64,000 bases of DNA, from positions 310,001 to 374,000 of the forward strand of contig NW_026251721.1 in NCBI RefSeq assembly GCF_025024155.1, given 5' to 3'. This document shows, one piece after another, positions 43,513 to 54,721 of this stretch. The notes beneath the pieces are model-generated. The model did no database searches and was not told the DNA's origin. It worked only from the letters and a program-made list of their open reading frames with translations. This DNA is from Gamsiella multidivaricata (taxonomy: Eukaryota; Mortierellomycota; Mortierellomycetes; Mortierellales; Mortierellaceae). Position 1 is the stretch's first letter, and every line of letters begins with the position of its first letter. Position numbers and translations under genes: made by a program.

Positions 43513-44681
43513 TCCTGTGCCCCGATGTGAGTACCTCGGAAGAGTGTTATCTATTGCTCTTGGCTTTCATGATGATGTTCTCATTTTTTAACGTGGCATG
43601 TCACTTATATGAAATTTGATCAAAATATCGATGGCGCTGTACTCTCAAGCACAACTACTTGAATGGAAAGCGAAGCTTAAGCGCAGACGATCTTATATTT
43701 ACACTGTAGTGCGTAGTGGGCGCCCAGTGCCATACAGCGTATACAAGCTTATCGTCTCTCGAAAGGAGCAGAAAGTGACGTCTTTGATTTTGCGGCTGTC
43801 ACACTGGTCGAGGTTCTGTAGGAGCCGCAGCGGAGGTCCCACACGCGACGCGTGAAGCTGCAGTGGGATACACCACCAGCAGGAGCACGGAATCCATACT
43901 TAAGACCAAAGTGCTAGTATGCTAGTATTTTGAAAAGATACTGCTGCGACTACTCTTTGCTGGTCTTACTTGCTATTTTATGAAGATAGATAATGAGTCG
44001 ACTTAGCTTAAGTAGACAAAGAATAAACAAAACCCTTCCTGGCTCAAGCATGCATAAGCAAAAGACAGTAGACAGCAGCAAACACACACCTACGATAACG
44101 GCTTGTCCTCCCCGCCAGGCAGTGCAGTGGCGGCAAGCAAAGTGTGGGATCAGATCCTGGTCAGCCAACAGCGGAGACATTACTTTTCACCCCTGAAAAA
44201 AAAAAGCATATCATTAGGAGGTGGTTGTGTATGTGCGTGTAAGTGTAAGGGTAAGGGTAAGAATAATGTGTATCCTTCTCTTTTCCTCTTTACGTCTTTG
44301 GCACCCCATTCGCATTCCCTTACCCATTCCTTCTTCGTCAGCAGGCAGGACTCCTCATTCCGACGCTGGTCGTCTGCGATTCCTAACGAAAGAACAGGAC
44401 GCTGCTACAACACTCGCCCAATAGAGCCCAGGCCCAATTGGCAGAGCGCTTTTCCCAGGATTTTTTTTTTTTTACGACACAAAGGCTCAAGGTACATAGA
44501 GGCGCTGGTTCTATCGTTCTTAGTGGCGCTGTCTGGACTGAACACCTCTCAATTACCGCATTCATTGACGATACCGCGATATATCTCATGCTCCAACACC
44601 AGCATCGTCACCATCACCAGAGCTAAAGCCAGAACCAGCACCAGCGTTGATCAGAGCATCCCCGTTGACTCCAGTGCAACC
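43513..44681. other. Region upstream of the ankyrin gene
   Basis: Besides the decayed minus-strand stretch at 43865-43720, this holds the promoter/5' UTR of the ankyrin gene. The plus frame is open from 44103 into the gene, but the upstream part has no conserved look and contains T-runs, so I treat it as 5' UTR. A GTAAGG/GTAAGGGTAAG repeat occurs at 44237-44262. Confidence 0.35.
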
Positions 44682-47388
44682 ATGTCCTCCGCGCGCTCCA
44701 AGAAGCAGGACAGTCTCCAGGAATTGAGGATAGGAACGGTGCAGCGACTCTCTCAGCACTTCTTGCAGGCGTCCATATCACAGTCCGGAGCCAAACCACC
44801 ATCGTCACCAATTCGATATCAGCCCCTAGCGATTCCCCAGACATTCAAGGTTGATAGTAGTCATACTCCACCCCCACCTCCGTCCTCAGTGTCCTCAGTG
44901 TCTTCAGTTTCCTCAGTTTCCTCGGATAGATATTCAACACCGGCACTGTCATCCTTGCCATCTACTCATTCAAACACAGACTATGCAACAACGGGCACAC
45001 AACATACGCGACAGCCCTCTGCACCGCAGCTCTCAATAAGATCTCCATCCCCCAGCAACTCATGTCCACCTCCGCCGTCTTCTTCGACCACGGTCCGGTC
45101 GGCTCCTTATCCATCAGCCTATTCATCGGTGGAACTTATCAACTCAAAAGGACTTGCAGGTGGACTATCATTAAACTCAGTGGGGTCGGAAGACTCATTT
45201 GTCAGCGCTGTCTCTTATATTGACTCGCCAAAAGAACCAGGATCGCCAAGGATAGTTCCACTATGGAAGCAAATGCTGGATGCGATCGAGCAGGAGGAGC
45301 GGACCGAACTTGACAGAATCCTGCGTGCGTTTGATTTTGCGATAGTCATTCAGACACTGGTGACATGGAACATCTCCAATACGGACAACAAGTATCGGCA
45401 CGACCCAGACGTGTTGCTGGATGCCCAGGAGCTGCTTGGACCAACCGTAGATCACCTTAACTTGATTCAGATTGCGTGTTTTTTATTCAACGAGGAGATG
45501 GCTCTGGATCTCTTGAACTTCGTGGCCAAGGCTTCAGACGAGCTCGAGTCAAAAAAGATCCTGTACGAGTTCATGGGCAAGCTGTGGGGCGATGGCAACA
45601 CCACATTGCATTTGGCGAGCTTTCTAGGCATGGCAGACTTGACGAAGCGGCTACTGGACCTCGGCGCCAACGTCTACAAGATGAATGACCGCAAGTACAA
45701 GCCAGTGGATTGTGCGGACGAAAACACTACTCGCAGTTTGTTCCTGAACCTCACAGAAGGTGCGCTGGATCAGCCGTAGTTACTTTGCATACGTTCATGG
45801 TATTGGATAATTTGCCTCCATGGTGCTCGGCGCTGACTAACCAACTATCCTTTTAGTTGTGAGATATAGAAGAATACCACCAGAATCATTACCAACATCG
45901 CCAGTCAACGACTCTGGACCAGACTTCAACTGGAGCTCGTTCAGATCCATGGGGCACTTGCGGTCACCATCAACATCTACACTGCCCCTGTCAATGCTCG
46001 TTTCGGATGAGCTTCGTCCAGGGCAGCATGAGGACACGGCCAGTAACAGCTCTTTCTTAATTCGTCCAGCTTCAACCCTGGGTATCACCGGACAACTGAA
46101 GGGACTTTTGATCAAAGAGTCAAGAAATGTAGACAAGGATCCGCATCCGACATATGCCTCACGGGGCACAAAGCAGGATTCAACGCAGGATGCGCGAAGT
46201 GGAAATACGACGTGCGTTGACGATCTCCTATTAACAGAGGAAACTAATCAGCAAGCGCAGGATAAAGAATCAATACTATCGCCATTAGTCATATTTAAGA
46301 CTTCAGGAGGGCCTCTTGCGGAATCGCCCTTGATACCAGATTCGTCAACAGCTACATCAGATTCTTCTGGCAGCAACGCCCAACGGTGGACATCCGAAAC
46401 AGACGCAACAGCATCATTAACGAGTACGATGCCCAACAACGACAGTAACGGCAGTCAACTCCCACGGCAGAGCAATATCAACGTGAACTTGCCTTCGTAC
46501 GCTAGTCATATCAAACCGAAACTGCGAAGCTATCAGTCCTCACCATCTATCCGACTCTATGCTGAGGAGTCGAGCACGAAGGAGTCGAGCACATCATCAG
46601 TATCTAAAAAACTTCAGAGTACCAAGCGTGTATCGTTCGACCCGCAATCTTTGATGGCGGACGCATCTAGAACAGGGGATCTGACGCTGTACAAGTCAAT
46701 GCTGGCAGTTGTGCAGGAGGAAGGCAAATCAGGGACATTAGAGGAGATAATCAATCACCAATCGGCATCTCGAAAGCTGAGTTCACTTCACTTGGCAGCG
46801 TCGTACAACCATCTGGCGCTATGCCAGTTCCTTGTCGAGATGGGCGCCAATGTCAACCTAACAGATATGGAAGGTAGAGCCATCATGCGTAGTCCTATAT
46901 GCGAGCAAGAAAGAGTGCGCGGCTGCTGTGGCCTTGTCCTTTTCTGCCTCTCGCGTTTTGCGACCCAGTTGCTCCCAAATTACCCAAGCCATTTTATATT
47001 ATGGTGTTCTGCTGTGCTGACTTGGCATGCTTCGGTCTCCTTTGCTATAATGTATAGGCTGGACCCCAATGCACTGCGCTGCTGCTGAGGGCCACCTGAA
47101 AGTGTTTGAGTTCCTGGCCAAGAACCCAGATGCAGATCTGCAGGCGACGACACTGGACGGCGAACTACTGGAGGATGTAGTTGAGGACGAGGAGGTGCGC
47201 CAGAAGGTGATCGGTAAGACACGTTTGCTCCTATTTTTGAGCTGTTGTTGTTTATTCCACTCCTTCGCAAACGACTGACTGACTGAGTGAGTGCTGACTG
47301 ACCGGGATAACCTTGACGTTATGCTGATCACTCATTATTTCCCTCTCTTTCTTCGATAGATATCATCGAGGACCAGTCACGAAACTAG
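44682..47388 (+). CDS. Ankyrin-repeat protein with PP1-docking KRVSF motif
   Basis: Four exons (44682-45759, 45857-46873, 47058-47213, 47360-47388) give 759 residues. The N-terminal 190 residues are Ser/Pro-rich, with a VSSVSSVSSVSS repeat. Residues about 190-355 form a helical domain with an ankyrin-like pair (GDGNTTLHLASFLGMADLTKRLLDLGANVYKMNDRKYKPVDCA). A disordered Ser/Thr-rich stretch follows. Then KRVSFDPQ, a textbook RVxF docking site for protein phosphatase 1, sits directly before C-terminal ankyrin repeats (SSLHLAASYNHLALCQFLVEMGANVNLTDMEGWTPMHCAAAEGH). RVxF followed by ankyrins is the MYPT/PPP1R12-16-27 layout, so a PP1 regulatory subunit is a reasonable inference. No membrane anchor is seen. 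I start at the ATG before SSARSKKQ. Confidence 0.8.
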
Positions 47389-47667
47389 TACGGGCATGTG
47401 CCCTCTTGCTGTAAAAGAAAAGACGCGAGACAGATCTCCCTTCTTCCTTCCTTTGCCCTCTTTCTCTCTTTCTCTTTCTCTTTCTCTCTCTCTCTCTCCC
47501 TCGCACTTACCCACTCCTATACACCACACTAATAAAGCATCGCAAACCCTACTCAACTCAACCTCTTTCGTCCCTGCTCTTCATTCTCTTCATTCATCCG
47601 CTTTGCTGGACATCACTCCACAGCACTCTCTCTCCCTCTACTCTTCAAAGCGACTCTTGACACAACC

Positions 47668-49089
47668 ATGGCAGAGACCTTACAGGCCATATACGTCCGC
47701 GACTACGAGGCCCGGTCTCAGCCCAAACCCCACATTGTCTACCGCGTCGAGGTTCATGCCGCAGTGCGGACCTGGTCTGTCTGGAAGCGATACTCGGAAT
47801 TCGAACAGCTCCACGCTCGCTTTACTGAACTCTTCCCAGACCACCCACCGCCCCAGCACTTGCCCGCGAAACATTGGTGGCAATCCACCATGGATAACCC
47901 CGAACTGTTGGAGGAGCGGCGCGCGGGTCTCGAAACCTATCTCCGAGGCATCCTTTCGCACCGAGACGACCGCTGGCGACTGACCCATGAATGGAACGAG
48001 TTTCTGGCTGTCCCCGCGGGGAGATCTCAGGCAGATTTATTTACAGGTGGATCAGGCAAGCGCGGAGCAGTAGCGTCAGCAGCGCCAGCACCTGCTGCTG
48101 CTGCTGCCGATGGGCGAGAGTCGCCCACGTCATCGTTGCTCTCACATCTCAACATTTTTGGAATTGGACACCATGGAGGAAAACAGGCTGCTACAGAATC
48201 AGGATCGTCATCGGTACCCGCTAGTCCTGTTGTCAACCCAGGACCCGCACCACATTCCTTTACAACCGAAAGTTGGCTCGAGGAATTCCGCACCCTTCAA
48301 GGTCTGGCACGGGAGGTACGATCACTTATCAATCGACGGGAGACTCATCTGGGCCGAAGCGAGATCTCGGCTTCCCACAACTGCACTATCCAAAGCAAGA
48401 AACTGTTGACCTCGTTGGGACTCCGGATCCCGGCACTTGAGAACGGACTGATGAGCTTAGCCATGGGCACCCCTGGAGGTGGACGTAAAGGTAGCGTTAT
48501 GTCAGACGGAGAGCTGCGTCGACGACAGGATATGTTGTCGGAGCTGAAGGATGAACGAGAAGTCCTGACCAAACTCGTTGTTGCGAACAGGCAGAACGAT
48601 GGAGTCGTTGGCTATCAGGGTGCCGGTAGCAACGTACCAGCGAGCTCTGGAGACAGGAATGCGCTGTTGGCTGGTAAGAGTGGGTCGCACTCTCAGCCCG
48701 CATCCATTCGAGGCAATGTGGACAACCACAGTCTGGCTGAGTCAACAGTGACTGGAAGTAGCAGCGTTCATTCCTCAGCTACCTCCAGTCGAATGCCCAA
48801 TCCACGAAGAGTCTTTGGAAGGGTCGTCCAGAATCTGACGCAGGAGACATCGCAGACCAGAGGGCTCGACAACGAAGGGCTGTTGCTCCTGCAGCAGGAG
48901 CAGATGAAGCAGCAAGATGATCACATTGAGCAGTTCAATGCGATCTTACAGAGGCAGAAGCACATCGGACTGGCCATTGGACAGGAACTCGATAATCAGA
49001 ATCAGCTGCTAGATGAGCTCGACCGGGACGTAGATCGGACAACTTTGAAGCTAGGCCTCGTCAACAAGAAGATCCAAAAGATCAACTGA
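47668..49089 (+). CDS. VAM7: PX-domain SNARE, Vam7-like
   Basis: A single exon of 473 residues, one of very few intronless genes here. An N-terminal PX domain (about 5-115) has the PI3P-binding pattern TWSVWKRYSEFEQLH, ERRAGLETYLRGIL and a final WNEFL. A low-complexity Ala/Ser linker and a helical middle follow. The C-terminal ~60 residues form a Qc-type SNARE motif (QQDDHIEQFNAILQRQKHIG, then GQELDNQNQLLDELDRDVDRT). There is no C-terminal transmembrane helix, just as in yeast Vam7, which is held on the vacuole by PI3P and HOPS and acts in homotypic vacuole fusion. The upstream CT-repeat at 47457-47500 is a likely promoter element. Family length (Vam7 316) is exceeded by the linker. Confidence 0.9.
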   Translation: MAETLQAIYVRDYEARSQPKPHIVYRVEVHAAVRTWSVWKRYSEFEQLHARFTELFPDHPPPQHLPAKHWWQSTMDNPELLEERRAGLETYLRGILSHRDDRWRLTHEWNEFLAVPAGRSQADLFTGGSGKRGAVASAAPAPAAAAADGRESPTSSLLSHLNIFGIGHHGGKQAATESGSSSVPASPVVNPGPAPHSFTTESWLEEFRTLQGLAREVRSLINRRETHLGRSEISASHNCTIQSKKLLTSLGLRIPALENGLMSLAMGTPGGGRKGSVMSDGELRRRQDMLSELKDEREVLTKLVVANRQNDGVVGYQGAGSNVPASSGDRNALLAGKSGSHSQPASIRGNVDNHSLAESTVTGSSSVHSSATSSRMPNPRRVFGRVVQNLTQETSQTRGLDNEGLLLLQQEQMKQQDDHIEQFNAILQRQKHIGLAIGQELDNQNQLLDELDRDVDRTTLKLGLVNKKIQKIN

Positions 49090-49333
49090 GCAAGGCGAGC
49101 AGGAAAACTGTTGCTTGTCGACTGCAGCATGATCGAACCAATCCATCGACGTCTTTACATGTACACACCACAAACAAACAATGAATACAATATACCACTA
49201 TTTTCCAGTTCTACGATTCCAATGCTGACTTTGCGTGGTTTTTATGATATACGCGTGGTTCATTTGAAGATGATAGTCCAACCACACCAAGGTGCTCTAC
49301 TTGAATGAATGAATGGCGACCAACAAAGTGTGT

Positions 49334-50798
49334 CTACTTTTGTGCATACAAGGGAGAGTCAGTGGCAAGATGCATGACCTTGCTGCCGACAGTTCCTGCA
49401 CCGCCAGTCGTTCCGAAGGTGGTCCAGCACTTGGCACCCTCGCTTGGCTCCAAAGTTGCCCATGAGATTCCATTACCTATGAGTCGCACCGAAAATGTCG
49501 TTGTCAGTGACAATTCTAGTAGCAATCGACACGAGTCTGTAGATATGTACATCAGCAGTGGATTGTATCTACACATACCCTTTTTCATTGTAATCTCGAC
49601 TTTGGTGCCCAAGACCTCGAAAGAGCTGCCAGCGGGCTCAATGGGCTGGAAGAGAGGGAGAGTCAACTTGAAGCGCTTTCCATCTGGCATCTTCAGATCG
49701 ATATTAACCTAGAGACGAAAAGAGATCATCACGTATTAACACCCTGATCAAGAGATGATTTGCACGAGATCAGAAATAGTGCATCAAAGTCCATACCTCA
49801 CGCTCCTTGAATTCAACAGTGGCCGTCTTCGCATCAACTTTCTTTGCAAAGATCGACAAGTTGATGTGTGTTTGGGTTTGGTACCTGCACAAGAGAAGGA
49901 GAAGGGAAAGAGTAGACTGAGCATCAATAGATGGACCATAGCCAATGTGCATGCATTTTACTCAATCAGCATAACAAGTGCTCTTCTCACCAGTCGTGGC
50001 GGCAATGGACAAGCTCCTCAACCTCCTCCTTCTATAAGCATTTGAAAAGAAAAAAAAAAAAACACAAACAATGTTAATTCGTGTTCGTATTGCGCAAATC
50101 CAAGATCATGAATGAAGAGTCAAACCAACAGAAAAACTCACCTTTGAACCTACAAACAAGTGTTGGTTGGTGGTTCTGCATCCTTTCAGCTTCAAGAACT
50201 CCTCAAATTCTAGAACCTTGCGTGGACAGCAGCTCCAGCCCTTGGATCCTTCATGGAAGACAGGCGATCCAGGATGGTATTGGCAAACGACCTTGTCACC
50301 TCGCGACTCTTCCTCTGAAACATAAGTCTGGCCACATCCACGACGCATGCAGGTCTTTCCTAATGGCACAGGCACCGACAGATCATCCTCTTCCTCCGCG
50401 ACTGGTTCGGGTGCTGGTACCGGCGTAGCTGTAGATGCTGAGGTGCCAGCAGGAGCGACAACAGGGGCTGCGACAGGTGCTGCAGCGGGGGTAGAACCAT
50501 AGACCTCGATGCCATTCTTGTCGACGGTCGTAGGTGCTGCTGAAAAGGGGACTTCAACTTTCTCGGCAGACGCAGAAGCAGAAGGGAACTCCTCGCGTGG
50601 GGCATCTGTGTGGCGACCGATGGAGCATCCTGGAATGGCGAGGAACTGATCAAAGGAGATGACACGCTTGGAGCAGCAGGACCAACCCTTGAGACCTTCG
50701 TGAAAGATGGGCCCCTGAGGGTGGAAGGTGCAGGCAGTGTCCGAGTTAGTTGCCTCGTCGTAGGTCTTTTCGCAGCCACGGTGTGTGCAGACTGGCAT
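49334..50798 (-). CDS. CHORDC1: CHORD-domain HSP90 co-chaperone (CHORDC1/ChpA type)
   Basis: Five exons (50798-50142, 50031-49991, 49884-49797, 49708-49579, 49476-49334) give 352 residues. Two CHORD zinc domains are plain: CTHRGCEKTYDEA..., C-terminating in KGWSCCSKRVISFDQFLAIPGC, and CMRRGCGQTYVSEEE... with KGWSCCPRKVLEFEEFLKLKGC. Between them is an Ala/Pro/Val-rich linker. A C-terminal CS domain follows (YQTQTHINLSIFAKKVDAKT, VNIDLKMPDGKRFKLTLPLF, GTKVEITMKK). CHORD plus CS is the CHORDC1/melusin layout; CS and CHORD parts bind HSP90. Aspergillus ChpA and animal Chp1 are relatives, while budding yeast lacks one. It is divergent from JMJD4, with only 150 bp between the start codons. Confidence 0.93.
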
Positions 50799-50948
50799 GA
50801 TGTAGTCTTTGTCGCTGGGTGGAGTTGGAGGTGGGTTGCTGAGGAAGCGCTAATGAAGTGAAGGAAACAAGGGGAGAAATAACAGTCCGTCCACCTTGAC
50901 CTTTTCCCCTGTTCCCCGTTGCAACGACTTTTCTAGATCTTTTTTTTG

Positions 50949-52283
50949 ATGGCTCTCCAACTCCATCTCTCACGCGACTACAGCTCAATCGACGGAATCG
51001 CCCTCCTCGAAGCCCCTCCATCGTACAAGGACTTTCTCAAGTGCTATCTCGAACCCAACCTCCCTGTTATCATCGGTTCTGAGCTGACAGTACATTGGCG
51101 CGCACGGCAGGAATGGGTATGCCACGATACGGGTAAACCAGATTTTGATGCTCTGCGGACGCAGCTATGTAGCAGGGCCCCTATACAAGTCCCCGTCGCT
51201 GATTGTCAATCCAAGGATTTTACGGATCAAAAGCGCTCAACCATGGATCTGGGCGAGTTTCTGGACGAATGGGAGGCGCAGAGCAAGGTCAATGCACCCT
51301 CGCGCACGTACTTGAAAGACTTCCATTTCGTGAGGACGTTCCCGTCGCTTGAGGTTTACGAGACCCCAGAGATCTTTCGCGACGACTGGATGAATGAGTT
51401 CTGGACACGTCAAAATGATATAGACGACGACTATCGTTTCGTGTATTGCGGGGGCGACGGCACCTTTACCCCGTTTCACGCCGATGTGTACAGGTACAGG
51501 CCCTTCCACTTTTTTCATTCTTGTGCAATTGACAATCTGCCAGTAACGGTATGCTGATTTGCTTAATGCGCTTTCCATAGATCATACTCGTGGTCCGCCA
51601 ATATTTGCGGTGTCAAAAAGTGGACCCTCTTCCCGCCCGGTCAGGAGCACCTCTTCCGCGATAGTCTCAAGAACACTGTCTATGATATTGAGAACGTCGA
51701 CCCAGTTCAGTTCCCTGATTTTAACAAAGCGAAGCGGTTCACCGTATATCAACAGCCAGGACAGACGTTGTTCGTACCCTCTGGATGGTGGCATCAGGTG
51801 CAGAACATTGGCGATACCATCTCGATCAACCACAACTGGTGTAATGGGTCAAATCTGGACCTTTTACTAGATTCTATATGCTCAGATCTGAAGGAAGTGG
51901 AGCAAGAGATCGAGCATCTGAAAGATATGATGGATGAAGGCGAATGGATCGAGACATGTCAGAAGCTATTATTACTGAACAGCGGATGGGACTGGAGTAC
52001 TATTTGGAACATGTGCATGACAATACGGATCAGAATCAAACAACAGATGGGCCACACAGACCCCGGATCGTCACCATCGGACTCCAATTCGATTACTTTG
52101 CAGGATGGACAAGCGCTTCCGAGAAAGACGCCCATTTTTGAGCCACCACTCATTTCGCAACAACCTCCTCTTGATCTCACACTGAAGCGCATTAATGCCG
52201 TACAGGAGTTTATCAGGAACCAAAAGTCGGCAACATGGTTTCTTTCGCAAGTCAAAGGCGTATCATTATTGAGAGATGAATAA
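50949..52283 (+). CDS. JMJD4: JmjC-domain lysyl hydroxylase, JMJD4-like
   Basis: Two exons (50949-51493 and 51581-52283) give 415 residues. The JmjC fold carries Fe(II)-binding His-x-Asp in GTFTPFHADVYRSYSWSANI and the distal His in VPSGWWHQVQN. The lysine for 2-oxoglutarate is probable in GVKKWTLFPPG. The N-terminus (SYKDFLKCYLEPNLPVIIGS) and WxxxNxxP-like blocks match the JMJD4 group. Human JMJD4 hydroxylates Lys63 of release factor eRF1 to aid stop-codon recognition; this role is inferred. Residues after ~330 form helices as in the family. The donor GTACAG at 51494 and acceptor at 51580 keep the catalytic HxD-SYSW block intact. Start is the first ATG, right after a T-run at 50940. Confidence 0.88.
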
Positions 52284-52404
52284 AATAACAATATTAAGCG
52301 AACATGTTTGGAGAACAATTTGATTTATTATTACAGATTGCCAGGCGAATATTGCGCGTCCAGCTAATAGTACATGTAAAGGATGAAGCGCTTGTTGACA
52401 AGGA

Positions 52405-53096
52405 TTACGTTGCCGCCTCTAAACGCATGCGGAGCAAATTGTATTGTGGTTAAAAATGCTAGCCGCTTTGTCGAGTCAATTTTAGTGCCGCCTGCGACCA
52501 CCAAACAAAACCAAGGCTTACCGAAAGGCTGTCGATCCATTGGACATGTCCCTTCGCTGTCTTTGGTCTCGAGCCATTTGGAGATACAGTGCAGGTGAAA
52601 GCAGTGTGTGCACTTTCCCCACACTATGGAAAAATAAGAAGATATTCGTTAGATCTTGTAGATTAGATGGAGCAAGCACGCGAACAGCATCGGTATTAAG
52701 ACGTAAACTTACGTAGAGGACATTGGTCTCCGGGCATTTTGCAATATGAGCAACATGCGTCAAAGGGGTTATGACAGATTCCACAGACGTCCGTCGAGTC
52801 CTCCATATTCCACTGCCAGATCCCAACCGTATGCCATCTATTTTCACAGGCAATAGGCATCATACATGCATCAATATGGTCTTCGCAATGCACTAATGCT
52901 ACTCTTATGCTTTTGACAGGGTGGAAATGTATTATGACAAGTCCAAATATCCATGTCTCTTCCCTAGTGTGTCCTTACTCTATCAGCCAGAATCACAATG
53001 CATTGGGGGTAAGTGACTATCACTCTTGTTTCTCAACTTTGCCGCGTTGTTCTTCTTGACTGATAGGTTCCTCTTACTTTTGATCTTGACTTTCAT
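52405..53096 (-). CDS. APC11: Anaphase-promoting complex RING subunit Apc11
   Basis: Apc11 is the RING-H2 catalytic subunit of APC/C. A first exon at 53096-53078 encodes MKVKIK, the family N-terminus, followed by a GTAAGA donor. The next coding block ends at a GTAAGT donor at 52712 and reads WHTVGIWQWNMEDSTDVCGI, then CHNPFDACCSYCKMPGDQCP. A third gives LWGKCTHCFHLHCISKWLET, then KDSEGTCPMDRQPF. A short last exon follows. The first junction is awkward: a clean MKVKIK-RWHTVG join would need a shifted splice site, while canonical acceptors upstream add 12-24 residues. The last exon ends at 52405 (EAAT) or further down. The last zinc ligand of the RING, Cys in nearly all Apc11, is Asp here. Confidence 0.85.
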
Positions 53097-53372
53097 GGTA
53101 AGGGCGGCAACGGCATGCAAGAGGAGTGCGATGAGCTGTGGAGCGCGCTATATGTCCAGGGCCATGGGTACAATCCTCATTGAACACCAACGGTCACAGG
53201 CTCTCCTTGTTATGTGGTGGCTTCGCTATTCATCGCGGTTCTTGCTGGTCAAAAAGGTATTGGTCACCTACTCCCTCTTTCAAGTCCACTACCAAGCATC
53301 CATACTCAAGGCGTCGCTCTCTGTCAACACTTTCTTGAACAACACATATACTCACAGAGAAATACTGCCAAG

Positions 53373-54484
53373 ATGTCGTCTAAAGTCCAACGCATTATGG
53401 TTCAGCCCATCGTGAGTGATAAACAGACGATCATCCAGACAGGACGAACAATAACAACTCGCGGAGGTCCATGGACAACCAGAACAGACCAGCATAACAG
53501 CAGGACGTGACTCTTGGACAAAGCAGATACTACGGCGCCTTTATTATATTTCATTGGCAGGGAAGTTCAGTCGCCTGGCTCTCCCGAACGACGTCTGGAT
53601 AATCATCAAACTGGAGCTGACTAGGAGGCTACACACGATGCACCAGCTTTGTTTTACAGTCACCGCTCCCAGGACGAGGCAACCAATTGACAAGTACACT
53701 TTCGCACAGCAGATAGAGTACCGTTCGCCGACATATCCACCCAGTGGGATTGGATCAGCAAGAGGGGGAAGATTGTATATGGAACATCATGGATAATTCC
53801 ACGTATCTGACCTATTTGAACTAATGCTTTGGCTACTCTTTTTTTTTTTTTTTTTTGCTTGTTTTAATAGAACCTGATCTTCAGGTATCTGCAGCAGGTA
53901 ACTCAATTGAGAAGAAAGCACTCCATGCATTTTTCCATGATTTTCGATTGATTTACTGCGTACTAATTTGGCCCTTTGTTCTGTCCCTTGATTACTGTTC
54001 TGCAGAGATCAACTGTGCAGATTTGGTTGTATGAGCAGTTGGATACTCGCATCGAAGGACAGATTATTGTACGTTGAACAGATTACAAGATTTGTCTTGC
54101 TTGTCTGATCATGTTGGACCGCCGAATGTGGAGATGCCGTGTATGCAACATGTTTTTGTTCGTCTTTGACTAACGATGCTATTCCGATATACCGTTCACA
54201 CGCGACTATCTCATTTTAGGGATTCGACGAATTCATGAACTTGGTCTTGGATAACGCTGTCGAGGTCAACATCAAGAAGAGCACGAGAAAGGAAGTCGGT
54301 ATGTGAGATCATGACATGGCCCTATGCACGCATCACGCCTTTGTGTTTCAATGTTATTGTGCCGAAATTCAACCTGGCACACACTCTTACCTTACTCTTG
54401 CTCCGTGTTATTTGAATAGGCCGCATCTTGCTCAAGGGAGATAATATCACACTAATCCAGTCTGTATCGGCACCGGCGTCGTAA
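53373..54484 (+). CDS. SME1: Spliceosomal Sm protein E
   Basis: Five exons (53373-53411, 53871-53897, 54006-54068, 54220-54298, 54420-54484) give 90 residues. SmE is part of the heptameric ring on U1, U2, U4 and U5 snRNAs. The protein matches human SmE along its length: KVQRIMVQPINLIFRYLQQ, STVQIWLYEQLDTRIEGQII and GFDEFMNLVLDNAVEV (Sm1 motif), then RILLKGDNITLIQSVS (Sm2 motif). The second exon codes for only nine residues. Intron 1 is 459 nt and contains an unrelated plus-strand open frame (53554-53796), which I take as intronic. The gene is divergent from APC11 with 276 bp between the start codons. Confidence 0.95.
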
Positions 54485-54721
54485 ACTAAATACATGCAGA
54501 TCGTCAAATGGATCATGGAAAATGATAAGGATATCCACGAAGGGGAAGACACTGCTGGAAGTGAGGCTGCCTTTTTTTATATACGCAGCAAAGTTGCATT
54601 ATCAGGCAGAATACAATAAAACAAGACGACCATCGCGATTCTCAGTGCTTTTGATGCTCTTATTTTTATTTACAATGATACTTTGGCGATTCAAAGAATG
54701 AATTGACCTTGAGATTGATAT

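Noticed and set aside
44103..44681. 193-residue upstream extension of the ankyrin protein in the same frame
   Set aside because: It crosses T-runs and repeat sequence with no conserved character; the ATG at 44682 starts a more typical N-terminus.
53554..53796. Plus-strand 80-codon frame between SmE exons 1 and 2
   Set aside because: Lies wholly in SmE intron 1 and has no known relatives.
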